A DNA stretch of 64,000 nt, from assembly GCA_028583605.1 (NCBI GenBank), contig CM053333.1, positions 31,640,476 through 31,704,475 of the forward strand, in the 5' to 3' direction. The position numbers were made by a program, and so were the translations under genes. Below, piece by piece: positions 45,297-55,380 of this stretch. The notes beneath the pieces are model-generated. The model was not told the origin of the DNA. It searched no databases and saw nothing but the letters and a program-made list of their open reading frames with translations. Within the stretch, counting starts at the first letter, position 1, and each line of letters starts with the position of its first letter. Origin of the DNA: Dastarcus helophoroides. Its lineage: Eukaryota > Arthropoda > Insecta > Coleoptera > Bothrideridae.

Positions 45297-45730
45297 ATGT
45301 CAAACAGTAAAACAAGAAACAAGGATTTAACTGTACCAAAAATTAATAAAACTCTTAGCCACAAAAGTAGTCAGTATATATCCATAAAATATTACAACCA
45401 ACTCCCAAAGCAATTGAAAAACCTTAATATGACAAACAATATTATTAAAAGAAAATTGGTCATATGGATTAGATCTAGAAATATTATTTAATTTTGTATT
45501 TAAAATGTTATTTTGTTAATTTTTTAGAAATATTTATTGCTTGCTTTAGTAAGTTTATAAATGTATATAAAAGGCGATGGCAAATTATATTAATTTAAAT
45601 TAAGTAATAATATATAAGTTTTAGATTTAGTAAGTCTAGATTAAGGGAAACCAGAACAACGTACGGGTACCTTGTGTACCTCTCTCTGTAGACAGAGTAT
45701 TTTCTGGTAAATAAATAAATAAATAAATTA
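45297..45730 (+). mobile_element. LINE 3' fragment with (AAAT)n tail
   Basis: A plus-strand frame (45297-45491) encodes a C-terminal piece typical of CR1/Jockey-type ORF2: SSQYISIKYYNQLPKQLKN, then NNIIKRKLVIWIRS. About 220 bp of 3' untranslated sequence follow, including a small palindrome (CTCTGTAGACAGAG), and then an AAAT tail (45710-45729). The rest of the LINE is absent because of 5' truncation. Confidence 0.65.
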
Positions 45731-45979
45731 GAAAAATCCGATACATATTTATTTTCTGCTTTGTTTTTTATTTATGCATTTTTGGTTTTTTACGAAGATG
45801 TAGAAAGGCTATTCATTTATAAAAATATATTTAGAAATATGAAGTTTAAACTGGATATTTTCCAAATTTCCAAAAATTCGAAATTACGAGTTCAAAGTCC
45901 ACATTTACAAAAGCGTAGAAAGGCGTTGATTAAAAAAAATGATGTTTTGAAATTTCGACATTTTACAAAGGTGTAAAAA

Positions 45980-46310
45980 AGACATTGATTTAAAAAAATG
46001 TTTTCAGAGATTTTGACTTTTTTCTCGAAATTTCGAAATTTTTTCTCGAAATTTCGACTTTTTTTCTCGAAATTTCGACTTTTTTTCTCGAAATTTCGAC
46101 TTTAATCTTGAAATTTCGGATTTAAACCAGAAATTTCGACTTTACCCTCAAAATTTCGATTTTTTTCTAGAAAATTCGACTTTTTTCTTGAAATTTCCAG
46201 TTTTTTCCTAAAATTCCGAGATAAATTTCGAAATTTCGACCTTAATCTCGGAATTTCGACTTTGATATCGAATTTTTTCTCGAAATTTCGAGACTAAGGC
46301 GCTGTATAAT
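45980..46310 (+). repeat. Most regular AAATTTCGAC array, 20-21 bp period
   Basis: AAATTTCGA starts at 46028, 46049, 46070, 46091, 46111, 46131 and 46151, with further variants at 46171 and 46191. The steps are therefore 21, 21, 21, 20, 20, 20, 20 and 20. The linker is mostly TTTTTTCTCG. It is the clearest view of the unit that is degenerate elsewhere. Confidence 0.92.
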
Positions 46311-46439
46311 AAGCACACTCTATGGTTAAATTAGGCAGTTACGTCCCACCACCCCTCTTTCCCAACAATCTTGACGGTTGGCAGTAGGGTGCGACCAATA
46401 ATTGCTATTTTTAATTAGCAAATTTTGGTCTTTTTCTTA

Positions 46440-47592
46440 GAAATTTCGAGAAAAAAGTCGAAATTTCAAGTTCTAAGTCGAAATTTCGTGATTAAGATCA
46501 AAATTTCGAGAAAAAAGTCAGAATTTGAGAAAGTCGAAATCTGAGGAAAGGTCGAAACTATGAACTCATAAGCTCGAAATCTCCAGAAGAAGAGTAGAAA
46601 TTTGAGAAAAACGTAAGTCGAAATTCCGAGAAAAAAGTCGAAATTTGTGGAAAAAATTCGAAATTTCGAGAAAAATGTCGAAATTTCGAGAAAAAAGTCG
46701 ATATTTGAGAAAAGTCGAAATTTTGACCTTAGAGTCGAAATTTCCAAAAAAAAATGTCGAAATTTCCATATTAAAGTCAAAATTTCGAGAAAAAGTTTAA
46801 ATCTGAGAAGAAAAAAACCAAATTTCGCGAAAAAGGTCGAAATTCTGAGAAAAAAAAGTCGAAATTTAAGAAAAAAAGTCTAAATTTCGAGAAAAAAGTC
46901 GAAATTTCGAGCGTAATATCGAAGTTTGGGAAAAAAAGTCGAAATTTCTAAAAATAACATTTTTTCTTAGTTGATGTCCTTTCTACGCCTTTGTAACATT
47001 TTGAAAAAGTTGAAATTTTCAAAACAAAGCCGATATAATTTCTAGAAAAAAGTCGAATTTTGAGAAAAAAGTCAAAATTTAAGAAAAACGTCGAAATTTT
47101 GAGAAAAAAAGTCGAAATGTTAAGTTTAAGGTCGAAATTTTGAGAAAAATGTCGAAATTTCGATACTAAGGTCAAAATTTGAGAAAAAAGTCGAAATTTG
47201 AGAGCAACTTCGAAATTTCGTGAAAAAAGTCGAAATTTGAGAAGAAGTCGAAACTATGAGCTTATAAGCTCGAAATCTCGAGAAGAAGAGTAGAAATTTG
47301 AGAAAAACCAAGTCGAAATTCCGAGAAAAAGGTCGAAATTTCGAGAAAAATGTCGAAATTTCAAGAAAAATATCGAAATTTCGAGAAAAAGGTCGATATT
47401 TGAGAAAAAAGTCGAAATTTTGACTTTAGAGTCGAAATTTCCAAAAAAAATGTCGAAATTTCCATATTAAGGTCAAAATTTCGAGAAAAAGTTGAAATCT
47501 GAGAAAAAAAAACGAAATTTCGCGAAAAAGGTCGAAATGTCAAGAAAAAAGTCGAAATTTTGAGAAAAAAAGCCGAAATTTAAGAAAAAAGT
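46440..47592 (-). repeat. Short-repeat array, opposite orientation, with a ~696-bp tandem duplication
   Basis: Here plus shows the reversed unit (GTCGAAATTTCGAGAAAAAA). Two long stretches repeat in order: AGCTCGAAATCTC with GAAGAAGAGTAGAAATTTGAG at about 46573 and 47269, and AAATTTCCAAAAAAAA with CCATATTAA at about 46738 and 47436. The offset of about 696 bp is the same for both. At 47592 the orientation flips to the plus unit. Confidence 0.8.
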
Positions 47593-47639
47593 GACCTCCA
47601 CTTTTTGTCAAATTTCGATTTTTTCTCGAAATTTCGACT

Positions 47640-47850
47640 TTTTTTCTACAAATTTTGACTTTTTTCTCGGAATTTCGACTTACGTTTTTTTGAAATTTCT
47701 ACTCGTCTTCTCGAGATTTCGAGCTTATAAGCTCATAGTTTCGACTTTTTCTCAAATTTCGACTTTTTTCTCAAATTCTGACTTTTTTCTCGTAAATTTG
47801 ATCTTAATCGCGAAATTTCGATTTAGAACTCGAAATTTCGACGCTAAAAG
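47640..47850 (+). repeat. ~210-bp short-repeat block, copy 1
   Basis: Contains GAGCTTATAAGCTCATAG and GAACTCGAAATTTCGACGC. It reappears almost unchanged at 52691-52900. The two copies lie in the same orientation, one on each side of the ~605-bp block that holds the LINE. Confidence 0.85.
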
Positions 47851-48272
47851 TTCAAAACTTTTTTTTCAAACATCCGCCTTGTTTGAAATGTTCGACATTT
47901 TTTCAAAATTTCAACTTCATCTAAAAAATTTCGGAGATTTTTCAAAATTTTAACTTCTATCGAAATTTCGATTTTCTGAAAATTTTGACCTTTTTGATAA
48001 TTTTGACCATTTTGAAAATTTCGCTTTTCGAAAATTTCAGATTTCTTTACAAACCTGACAACGAAAAATTTTGATAAGGTGACATTTTTTGAAAGGATGT
48101 TTGCTCTTTTTAAAAGCTTCTTTTTTTAAAAAATGTTTGAAGATTTCACTTTTCCAAATTGTTTTATTGCTTTTCAAAACAATAAAAATTTTCGGAAAAG
48201 TAGAAACTCTTAAAAGTTTTCAAAAATGTCGATTTTTTAAAATTTCGACTTTTTTGGCACTTCTTCAATATT
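47851..48272 (+). repeat. ~605-bp repeat, copy 1, left part (interrupted by LINE)
   Basis: Starts TTCAAAACTTTTTTTTCAAAC and ends CTTCAATATT, where the LINE begins. The rest is at 52508-52691. The joined length (422 + 184 bp) equals that of the uninterrupted copy at 57541-58145. Confidence 0.88.
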
Positions 48273-48451
48273 AATAGTAGTAGTAGTAGTTTATTTTAAA
48301 TGTATAAAATACATATTAATTACAAATGATTCATAAAAGAATGGTAACAATAGTAATATTAATAATAAATAGATACATATTATGACAAAATGACAATAAA
48401 TTAATCTAACATATTAAAAAAAAAAAAATACACATATATAAAATTCCCAAT

Positions 48452-51227
48452 CTATTTTCTAGGGATAATTTTTCGTAAAAGACTCTTAAATTGATAGAGG
48501 GAATTAGAATTTTTTATTGCAACAGGTAAGTTGTTGAATTCACATAAACCATCAAAAAATAGTGATCTTTTAGTACTTTGCTTTTTAACTGTGCTTATAT
48601 AAAAATTTGTTGTGTTGCGGGTATTATGGTTGTGAATATCTCTAACATTGATTAAACAAATTTTTAAATAATTCGGCAAAAGGTTTTTGGTTATTTTAAA
48701 AATAAAGCACATGTTAAGATAGAACAGATATTGTTTTACGGACAAGAACTGGAGACATTCAAGCATGAAGTCAACACTAACATGATTATTGCATCGCAAA
48801 ATGATTCTTAATGCTCTATTTTGTAATAGTTGTAGTTTATTTAAGAGTTCATGAGTGAAATAATGCGTAATTGTTGGGCAATAGATGAATAAAGGGGCAA
48901 TCCATGACTTATAGAGGTCAATTCTAGCAGGAAGATTTAAAGATTGACAAATACGCCAAAAATATTTAACTCTAGATGAAAGTTTATCAATAGTAGTCTT
49001 AGCATGATTTTTAAAGTTCAGGGATGAATCTATAATAATACCTAAGTATTTGATCTCATTGACATATTCTAAATTTGTTTGGTTTAATATTATTGGTCGT
49101 ATATTAGATGCATCATAGTTTCCCATTATCATTACTTTGGATTTGTTTGTGTTAATTAGCAATTTATTTGTTTGTAACCAGTGACTCATTGAATCTAGCA
49201 CTAAGTTCATTTTATCACTAGCACTGTCAATGTTATCATCAAGCACCGTAACAAGGGTATCATCCGCAAAAAGGTTTAGGAATGTATTAGGATCACTAAT
49301 AACATTATTCATGTCATTAATATACATTAAAAATAATATTGGTCCCAGGATCGTTCCTTGTGGAACTCCATAAATGTTGTCGACAGGATTAGAGGAAAAT
49401 CCATCGATCGTTGTTCTCTGACTTCTACCAAATAGATATGAACTAAACCATTGTACTGTAGAATCATGAAAGCCCATATTTTCCAGTTTTACTAGAAGAG
49501 TCGATCTATCAATAGTTTCGAAAGCACGTTTTAAGTCGAGGAATGTCGCAATGGCTACACAGTTATTATTGTCCAACCATTTTTTCCATTTTGATACTAC
49601 TAATTGCAGAGAAGATTCACAGGAGTGTTTTTCACGAAAACCCGACTGCTGTTCAATTAAAATATTATTGGAGTTTATGTAATTAATAAGTTGAGTATAT
49701 ATTAATGATTCAAAAACTTTTTCGAGGTATGGCATAGTACTAACAGGTCTATAATCACTGGGTTGTATTGAATTTTGTACTTTTTGTTTAGGGAAAATTA
49801 ATGATGTTTTCCAACGTGTTGGGAAAGTGGTAGTAGAAATTGATTTATTGTATATATCGGTCAATTTGGTTGCAATGAACCCTCCGCCGACTTCTATGAC
49901 AGATTTGGTGACTAAATCAGTCGATGAATTTTTTGTGTTCCTAATGGCCTTTGATACTTCTTCGTACGTAAATGATTTAAGGATAAACGTACTTTCAATA
50001 GGTTCATTTGAGATAGTTGTTCTTGTTGATGGGTTTGATTGTACTAATAGTTCAATGCTATTTACAATAAATTTGTTATAATTTTCAGCAATGTCTTGGG
50101 GGTTAGTTAAATTAATATTATCAAATTCCATTTTTGCGGGAGAAGTTTTTTGAGCACCATCCATAATTTCTCTAAGTACTTTCCACATCTTTTTGCTATC
50201 ATTTTTGTTTTGATTAATTAAATTTGTATAGTAATTTTTCTTTTTCTCCCTTATAAGCTTGGTCACATTATTTCTTAATCTTCTGTATTCTTTCCAAATG
50301 TCGGTGGAATTAATCAAAATTGCTTTCTGGTAATATAGATCTCGATGTTTAGCTAACTCTTTTATTTCCGTGTCGTACCATTTATTTTTACTATTGTTTA
50401 CGGTAAATGTTCTTAAAGGTGCAAATTCATCCAAGGCGATAGTGATATTTTCATAAAATACGTCCAGCATAGAATTTACATTATTATTTGAGGGATCATT
50501 CCAATTCATTGTTTCAAGTTTTACTTGGAATAAATTTTTGTTCATTCTAGTAATGTTTCGGTGCGAGATTGTGCTTATAATAAATATTTTCCCGTGGTTT
50601 AAACGTTGACTTACTTTTTTGATTTCCTGAGATTTCTAACATTGAATGGTCTGATATTTTTGGTGTATGTAATACTTTAGCCTGAATGTTTATACCATTA
50701 GTGAATACCAAGTCAATAAGTGTCCGGCTGCGTGATGTAATTCTGGTATAATCAGCAATTAGTTGTACAAACCCCTTTTCAAGCATCATTTCTAGTAATC
50801 TTCTCGAATAAGTAGTCTCTTTCTTTATATTGATGTTGAAATCGCCTAAAATATTCACATTGGGGACATTGATAAAAGGTATAATTATTTCTTCAAGGTT
50901 CTGCAAAAATGTGGTCATACTAGAAGCAGGAGATTTGTATACACATATATAAATACTCTGATTTATTTTTATAGCAATTATCCAGTATTGTAAGTTAGTA
51001 TTCTCATTAATAATTATTTCATATTCAATATCTTTTTGGAGATAAACAGTAATGCCACCCGTAAATCTACTGTGTGAATCACAGCGAAGGATATTGTATT
51101 GTTCCATGTAAATTTCGTTGTTATTGATATCGTTAGTTATGTGTGATTCAGTTAATATAAGTAATACAGGTTTAACGTCTATAAGAAATTGTTCAATTTC
51201 ATGTTTATGGCACCATAACCCTTGCAC
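48452..51227 (-). pseudogene. LINE ORF2, endonuclease-reverse transcriptase, one frameshift
   Basis: The endonuclease (50547-51227) carries LTESHITNDI, ILGDFNINI, RTLIDLVFTN and ISDHSMLEIS, so all catalytic positions are kept. A single-base frameshift near 50550-50575 separates it from the 697-codon reverse transcriptase part. That part has PSDYRPVSTMPYLEKVFE, then QQSGFREKHS, FLDLKRAFETID (motif A), GVPQGTILGPILF (motif B), NLFADDTLV (motif C) and a C-terminal QLLQNRALRIIL region. The enzyme nicks chromosomal DNA and primes reverse transcription there. Only one lesion is visible, so the insertion is probably fairly recent. Confidence 0.9.
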
Positions 51228-51269
51228 ATTTAAACAACAAATATTATACGTTAGTTAATGGCTATAATG

Positions 51270-52501
51270 AGTATGTAATTTTCTTACCTATGGCTTTTTT
51301 TACAGTTTGGTACGTACAACACTGATGATCAAATACTCTGTGATTGGTGCTTAATTCCGCCTGAAACTTTTTATTGTTTTCCTCACAATTAACGCATCTC
51401 CATTGTATTGAATCCTTATTTTCTTTTAATCGACAATTTCTTGTTTCATGTTTTTGTGCACAGATACCACAAATTGCATCTGTCTTACATTCGCTAACTT
51501 TATGGCCATATTTCGAGCAATTATATATAACAACGGAGAACCTGAATATTTTCTTCTAATTTACATTTGTTTAGTCCAATATATAAAAATTGTCTTTTTA
51601 TAAGCGATTCGAAAGTTCTTGGATCCACCTCCGCTATCATGTAAAAACGTTTGTAAATTGTTTTGCTTTTATATTTAATTAAGAATTTAAAATTATCAAA
51701 CGCATCATCTAAATCGTTTTGTAAAATAATATTTTTTATTAGTGATTTATCATCAATTTCAGTTTCATTAGAAATATTTGTAATTTTTACGCGTGGCAGC
51801 AATTTCTTTGCAATTTCTGCCGTTAAATTCTGGCCACAGGATTTGGTGATTAAGTCCTGTAATTCGCGCATTTCTTGTTTGTTGTCTCCTTTTATCACAA
51901 TTCCAGGGAATTTTCGCCCATCTTGTATCGATGCTTTGTGAAATACTTTAGGATTCATTTTATTCAGCAACTGTTTCCTAATTTCGTTTGTTGACTCGTT
52001 ATTCTTAGATTTTAAAATAATAGCTTCCTGTGTTGTTTGTTTTACAGCATTCGCATATGAAGGCTTCATCGGACGTTTTTCTTCAGCGTTTTTATCTTCA
52101 CCGTTTTTGTCCAGATGCAATTCAGTTTTAGTAGAGCTGATGTTTTCAATTATATTGATTAACTTGATGTGTTCTTTTAATGTATCATTACTTTGACGTA
52201 ATTCATGTATTACTATGTCTTTCTGTTTTATAATTTCTTGTAAGTAAAGAATTTGCAAGCGTGCTGCTTCAATGGAACCACTAGATTCAGCACTAGGAAA
52301 GATATCACCTGTTTCTGATTCATTGCTGATAGTGCAACAATTAATCTGGTTGTTACTTATAGTCTTGATTTTGTTAATTGCTTTGGCACAACTAGGATGA
52401 AAAACTGACCCACAAGTAATGCACTTTACACCATTGATAACTTTGTTTTTACACTTTTTACAGCAGAGCTGTAAAGATACCTCCGTTTCACTTGACGACA
52501 T
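51270..52501 (-). pseudogene. LINE ORF1, zinc-finger Gag-like protein, one frameshift
   Basis: Start is ATG 52501. The N-terminus shows CCKKCKNK, CITCGSVFHPSC, a PHD-like zinc finger (residues about 13-39). A coiled-coil stretch lies near residues 85-120. A Gag-like middle region (about 190-320) ends at RCYI with a stop at 51521. In another frame the sequence continues with CSKYGHKVSEC, CGICAQKHETRNC and CVNCEENN, the expected Cys-His knuckles. A two-base slippage inside an ATATAT run near 51517-51523 explains the break. ORF1 protein would bind LINE RNA. Apart from that slip it looks complete. Confidence 0.83.
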
Positions 52502-52507
52502 CGCTCA

Positions 52508-52691
52508 TATAATTCTCAAAATTTCGGCTTTTTTGAACATTTCACTGTAAATAATTTAGACTAGTTTTTTAAAATTGTCATTTTTTTATTTCAAAACCTG
52601 CCGTTTTTTAAAATTCTCGAAACTTTTTTAACTTTTGACGATTTTTCCATTTTTTTTAAATCTCGAAATTTTCCAAAATATTTACTGTTTT
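52508..52691 (+). repeat. ~605-bp repeat, copy 1, right part
   Basis: Starts TATAATTCTCAAAATTTCGG and ends AAAATATTTACTGTTTT, matching the right end of 57541-58145. Confidence 0.88.
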
Positions 52692-52900
52692 TCTCTACAA
52701 ATTTCGACCTCTTTCTCGGAATTTCGACTTACGTTTTTCTGAAATTTCTACTCTTCTTCTCGAGATTTCGAGCTTATAAGCTCATAGTTTCGACTTTTTC
52801 TCAAATTTCGACTTTTTTCTCAAATTCTGACTTTTTTCTCGTAAATTTGATCTTCATCGCGAAATTTCGATTTAGAACTCGAAATTTCGACGCTAAAATC
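52691..52900 (+). repeat. ~210-bp short-repeat block, copy 2
   Basis: Second copy of 47640-47850, with the same GAGCTTATAAGCTCATAG centre. After it the array decays, and the ATCGAT-rich hAT end follows. Confidence 0.85.
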
Positions 52901-53567
52901 CAAATTTCGACTTTTTTTCGAAATTTTGATACTAAAGTCGAAATTTTGACTTTAATCTCGGGATTTAGAGGAGAAAAATTCAACATTCCGTGATAATTTT
53001 TTTCAAATTGATGTTCTTTCTACGCTCTTGTAATGTTTACTTCAAAAAAAGTAAATAAACTTTTTTCAAGTTTTGTAATGTAATTATTAATACGCGTATA
53101 ACGCTTTCGAGCACTAAATTAAAGTTTTTAAGACCGGTAACAGGTAATAAAATAACGTAAGAGTAATTTTTGTGAATTTATGGTAATTTTAACTGCGTAT
53201 GTACGGAATTTTACTTTCAAATATATGGCAACACTGCACCAGTTATCTTTCCTATTCAGTTAACGACATAATGAATGAAAAGAAATATTAATGCTGCCAT
53301 CTGTTGGCTTATTAATGCAACTATTATTAGTAGACGGAAGTAGATAATAACATAACGACATAAATACATTTACATAACAAATAAAAAATGTTTCTCATTA
53401 AATTTACAATGACCTGCATTTAACGTAAATCGATCCGATTCTTAGTATTTTTGAATCGTTCATTAGATCGATGCTATATTTGAGATCGATCTAAAAAATC
53501 GACCTTGAGAGTTGAAAAAATCGATTTTTCGATTAATCTATCTCAAATCGACATCCCTAGCATGTAA

Positions 53568-54076
53568 CCAGAGCAAAGGCTAAGGGGGCTTCAGCTCCCC
53601 CCCAAACTTCAACAACTAATAAATCAACTTCAGGTTTAAACTCTAGAATTTCGATTTTTTAAATTTCGACATTTTCCAGAAATTTTTATTTTTAGGATTT
53701 CGCCAAATGTCGACTTGCTTTGAAAATTTCAAAATTATCTCGAAATCTTAAATTTTTGTAATTTTCATTCTTTTGAAAATTTCAACTATTTTCAAACTTC
53801 GCCTTTTTTTTTGTAAAACTTGACATTTTAAAAAGAATCCTCTTCAGAAAATTTCGACTAATTTTAAGATGTTAAGTTGTAGAATATGTCGACATTATTT
53901 TTTGAAAATTTGGATTTTTCACAATTCGACTTTTTCTTACAATTCCGACTCTTGAAATTTTAATAAATTCAAATTTCCCGAAATTTTGACTTTATTCTTC
54001 TTCTCTTGAAAATTTCGACTATTTTGGGATAGACCGAGAAAAAGGTTTTTGACTAGGTAGCTAATGAAGAACAAAC
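53568..54076. other. Intron remainder before the transportin exon
   Basis: Short-repeat fragments in plus orientation (AAATTTCGAC and variants) and no gene. The next exon's donor GTTTGT is at 54076-54071 on minus. Confidence 0.6.
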
Positions 54077-54251
54077 CTTTATAAAAACTTCCTTCAAGTC
54101 TTCCTTCGGGTTGACCCAGGAGGCGACGGCGTCGCAGAAGAAAATGAACTGCGAAACCACGCCGCCGGGATTGACCTGAATCATCTGACACATCCCCCTG
54201 AAGGCGCTGTCTTTCTCTTCATTGTCCTTAATGTTCCTCAACGACGTGCAC
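54077..54251 (-). CDS. Tnpo: Transportin, penultimate coding exon
   Basis: The acceptor TTATTGCAG ends at 54252 and the donor is AAAG|GTTTGT. The first G completes a Trp codon begun in the preceding exon. The 58 following codons read [19 protein letters not shown], then a VNPGGVV turn, [18 protein letters not shown] and KEVFIK. This is among the best-conserved C-terminal HEAT-repeat segments of transportin. The exon is distinctly GC-rich compared with its AT-rich introns, and the frame is intact. It joins in phase 0 to the exon at 44969. Confidence 0.97.
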
Positions 54252-54556
54252 CTGCAATAACGTTTTCGTAACACGACGATACAAACGGCCAAAAACGCAA
54301 ATGCTTTCTCTCAACTAGGTTTTCATCCAATTTGGATAGAGCATTTGCATTTTTTTCATCGTCTTCGATGGTGGGCGGAATTTCTCAATTTGTATCGCTT
54401 CTACAGCGTGACTCTGATTTTAAAATGGTTAAATTGAGAAAATCCGTATTGTTAGTTTGAGGAAGCGATAGGGAACGTGTTAGAAAGCTAGCTTCCTTAA
54501 CGATAGTGAAAATTAAATAATTATAAAAAGAAAGAATAAAAAGAGGGTTTACAGAC
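54252..54556 (-). other. 305-bp intron of the transportin gene
   Basis: The only short intron here. It has GT (GTCTGT) and CAG borders on minus and no repeat array. Confidence 0.85.
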
Positions 54557-54632
54557 CACTGTCGAACAAACTGATGTAACATGGGCGCGACATCGTGGGG
54601 GCAGACATAACCTAGTCGACCAATTGTTATGG
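54557..54632 (-). CDS. Tnpo: Transportin, internal coding exon
   Basis: The acceptor GATATAG ends at 54633. The first two bases complete an Ala codon. Twenty-four codons follow ([18 protein letters not shown], then HQFVRQ), and the exon ends with TG of a Trp codon. The donor GTCTGT is weak but phase-correct. The 76-bp exon encodes the HEAT segment that directly precedes CTSLRN in transportins. Its frame is intact and it agrees with both neighbours. Confidence 0.95.
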
Positions 54633-55380
54633 CTATATCGAAAAACAGAACAAAAACCCAACTCAATTACAAACAAATCACAAATTACATAATTAAATAA
54701 GTATCAAATAATAAGATGTTAGTTACCAAATCAGTGCTTGATAAAACCGACTCTGAAAACAGTGAAACAAAAAAAAAAAAACGACCGACAACGCTTTTGT
54801 GTTGCCGTTATTAAATTCGTCATATTCTCTCGGTTTGGAGTTTGGGGGGGTTGCTGGCTCAATTCGCTTACCTATGACAATTATTTCAAATTTACCGTGA
54901 CACCAATTTGTTATTTACAGTATCGCGCAGGAGTAGGGCAACAATCTGTCCCCATTGTACACACTTGTGAGCATTTTGCCACATATAGGGAATTTTTGAG
55001 TTCTCTTAATACCAGCAAGCAAAAGCAGAGAAACATTAAACCGAATTGAACTCGACAGGGCGTTGCATGTGGAAAGTTATCTTCACCGAATTTTTTTGAC
55101 CCTTGAACGCTTTACAGTTCAAGATGAACTTGTTTTTTCACATTTATCTTTTCGATTGACTTTCTTTTCAAAATTTTGAGCTTCGTTGTAATTTAACTTT
55201 TGGACTTCAAACTCAAAATTTCGATATTTTGTTTATGTATTTTTATTTATATACCATCTGATATATCACTCGACCCCCCTCACTACTGTCACAGCCCCTA
55301 ATGGTGTTTTTTTTTAATTTTGACACTATTGCAAAATGTCGAGATTTTTATTTTGAAGTTGTTGCCGTTTTAATCTTTTT
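54633..55380. other. Intron start, no array
   Basis: Intronic sequence of the transportin gene with a G-rich patch near 54840. A plus-strand frame (54738-55049) resembles nothing I know and is probably chance. Confidence 0.5.

Larger units (their letters stand above)
48273..52507 (-). mobile_element. Nearly complete CR1/Jockey-superfamily LINE in the transportin intron
   Basis: Both ORFs are present on minus. The 3' end at left has AATAAACTA and a (TAG)n/(CTA)n tail (48276-48295). The 5' end stops only six bases before the ORF1 ATG at 52501, so the 5' untranslated region is missing. Comparison with the empty copy (57541-58145) puts the borders at 48272/48273 and 52507/52508, with no clear target duplication. 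It lies in the same direction as the host gene. Confidence 0.9.
45046..53559. mobile_element. hAT-like terminal repeats bounding 8.5 kb of the transportin intron
   Basis: The left end TATGGATGTAGATTG and the right end, reversed, TAGGGATGTCGATTTG agree at most positions. The flanks GCATGCAG (45038-45045) and GCATGTAA (53560-53567) agree at six of eight bases, as for an old hAT target duplication. Next to both ends are ATCGAT-rich stretches (about 45075-45160 and 53430-53550), common in hAT termini. The interior holds later insertions and short-repeat arrays; no transposase is visible. The two ends could belong to separate copies. Confidence 0.5.

Noticed and set aside
54738..55049. Small gene on plus in the transportin intron
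   Set aside because: No recognisable domain; the composition is that of the intron.
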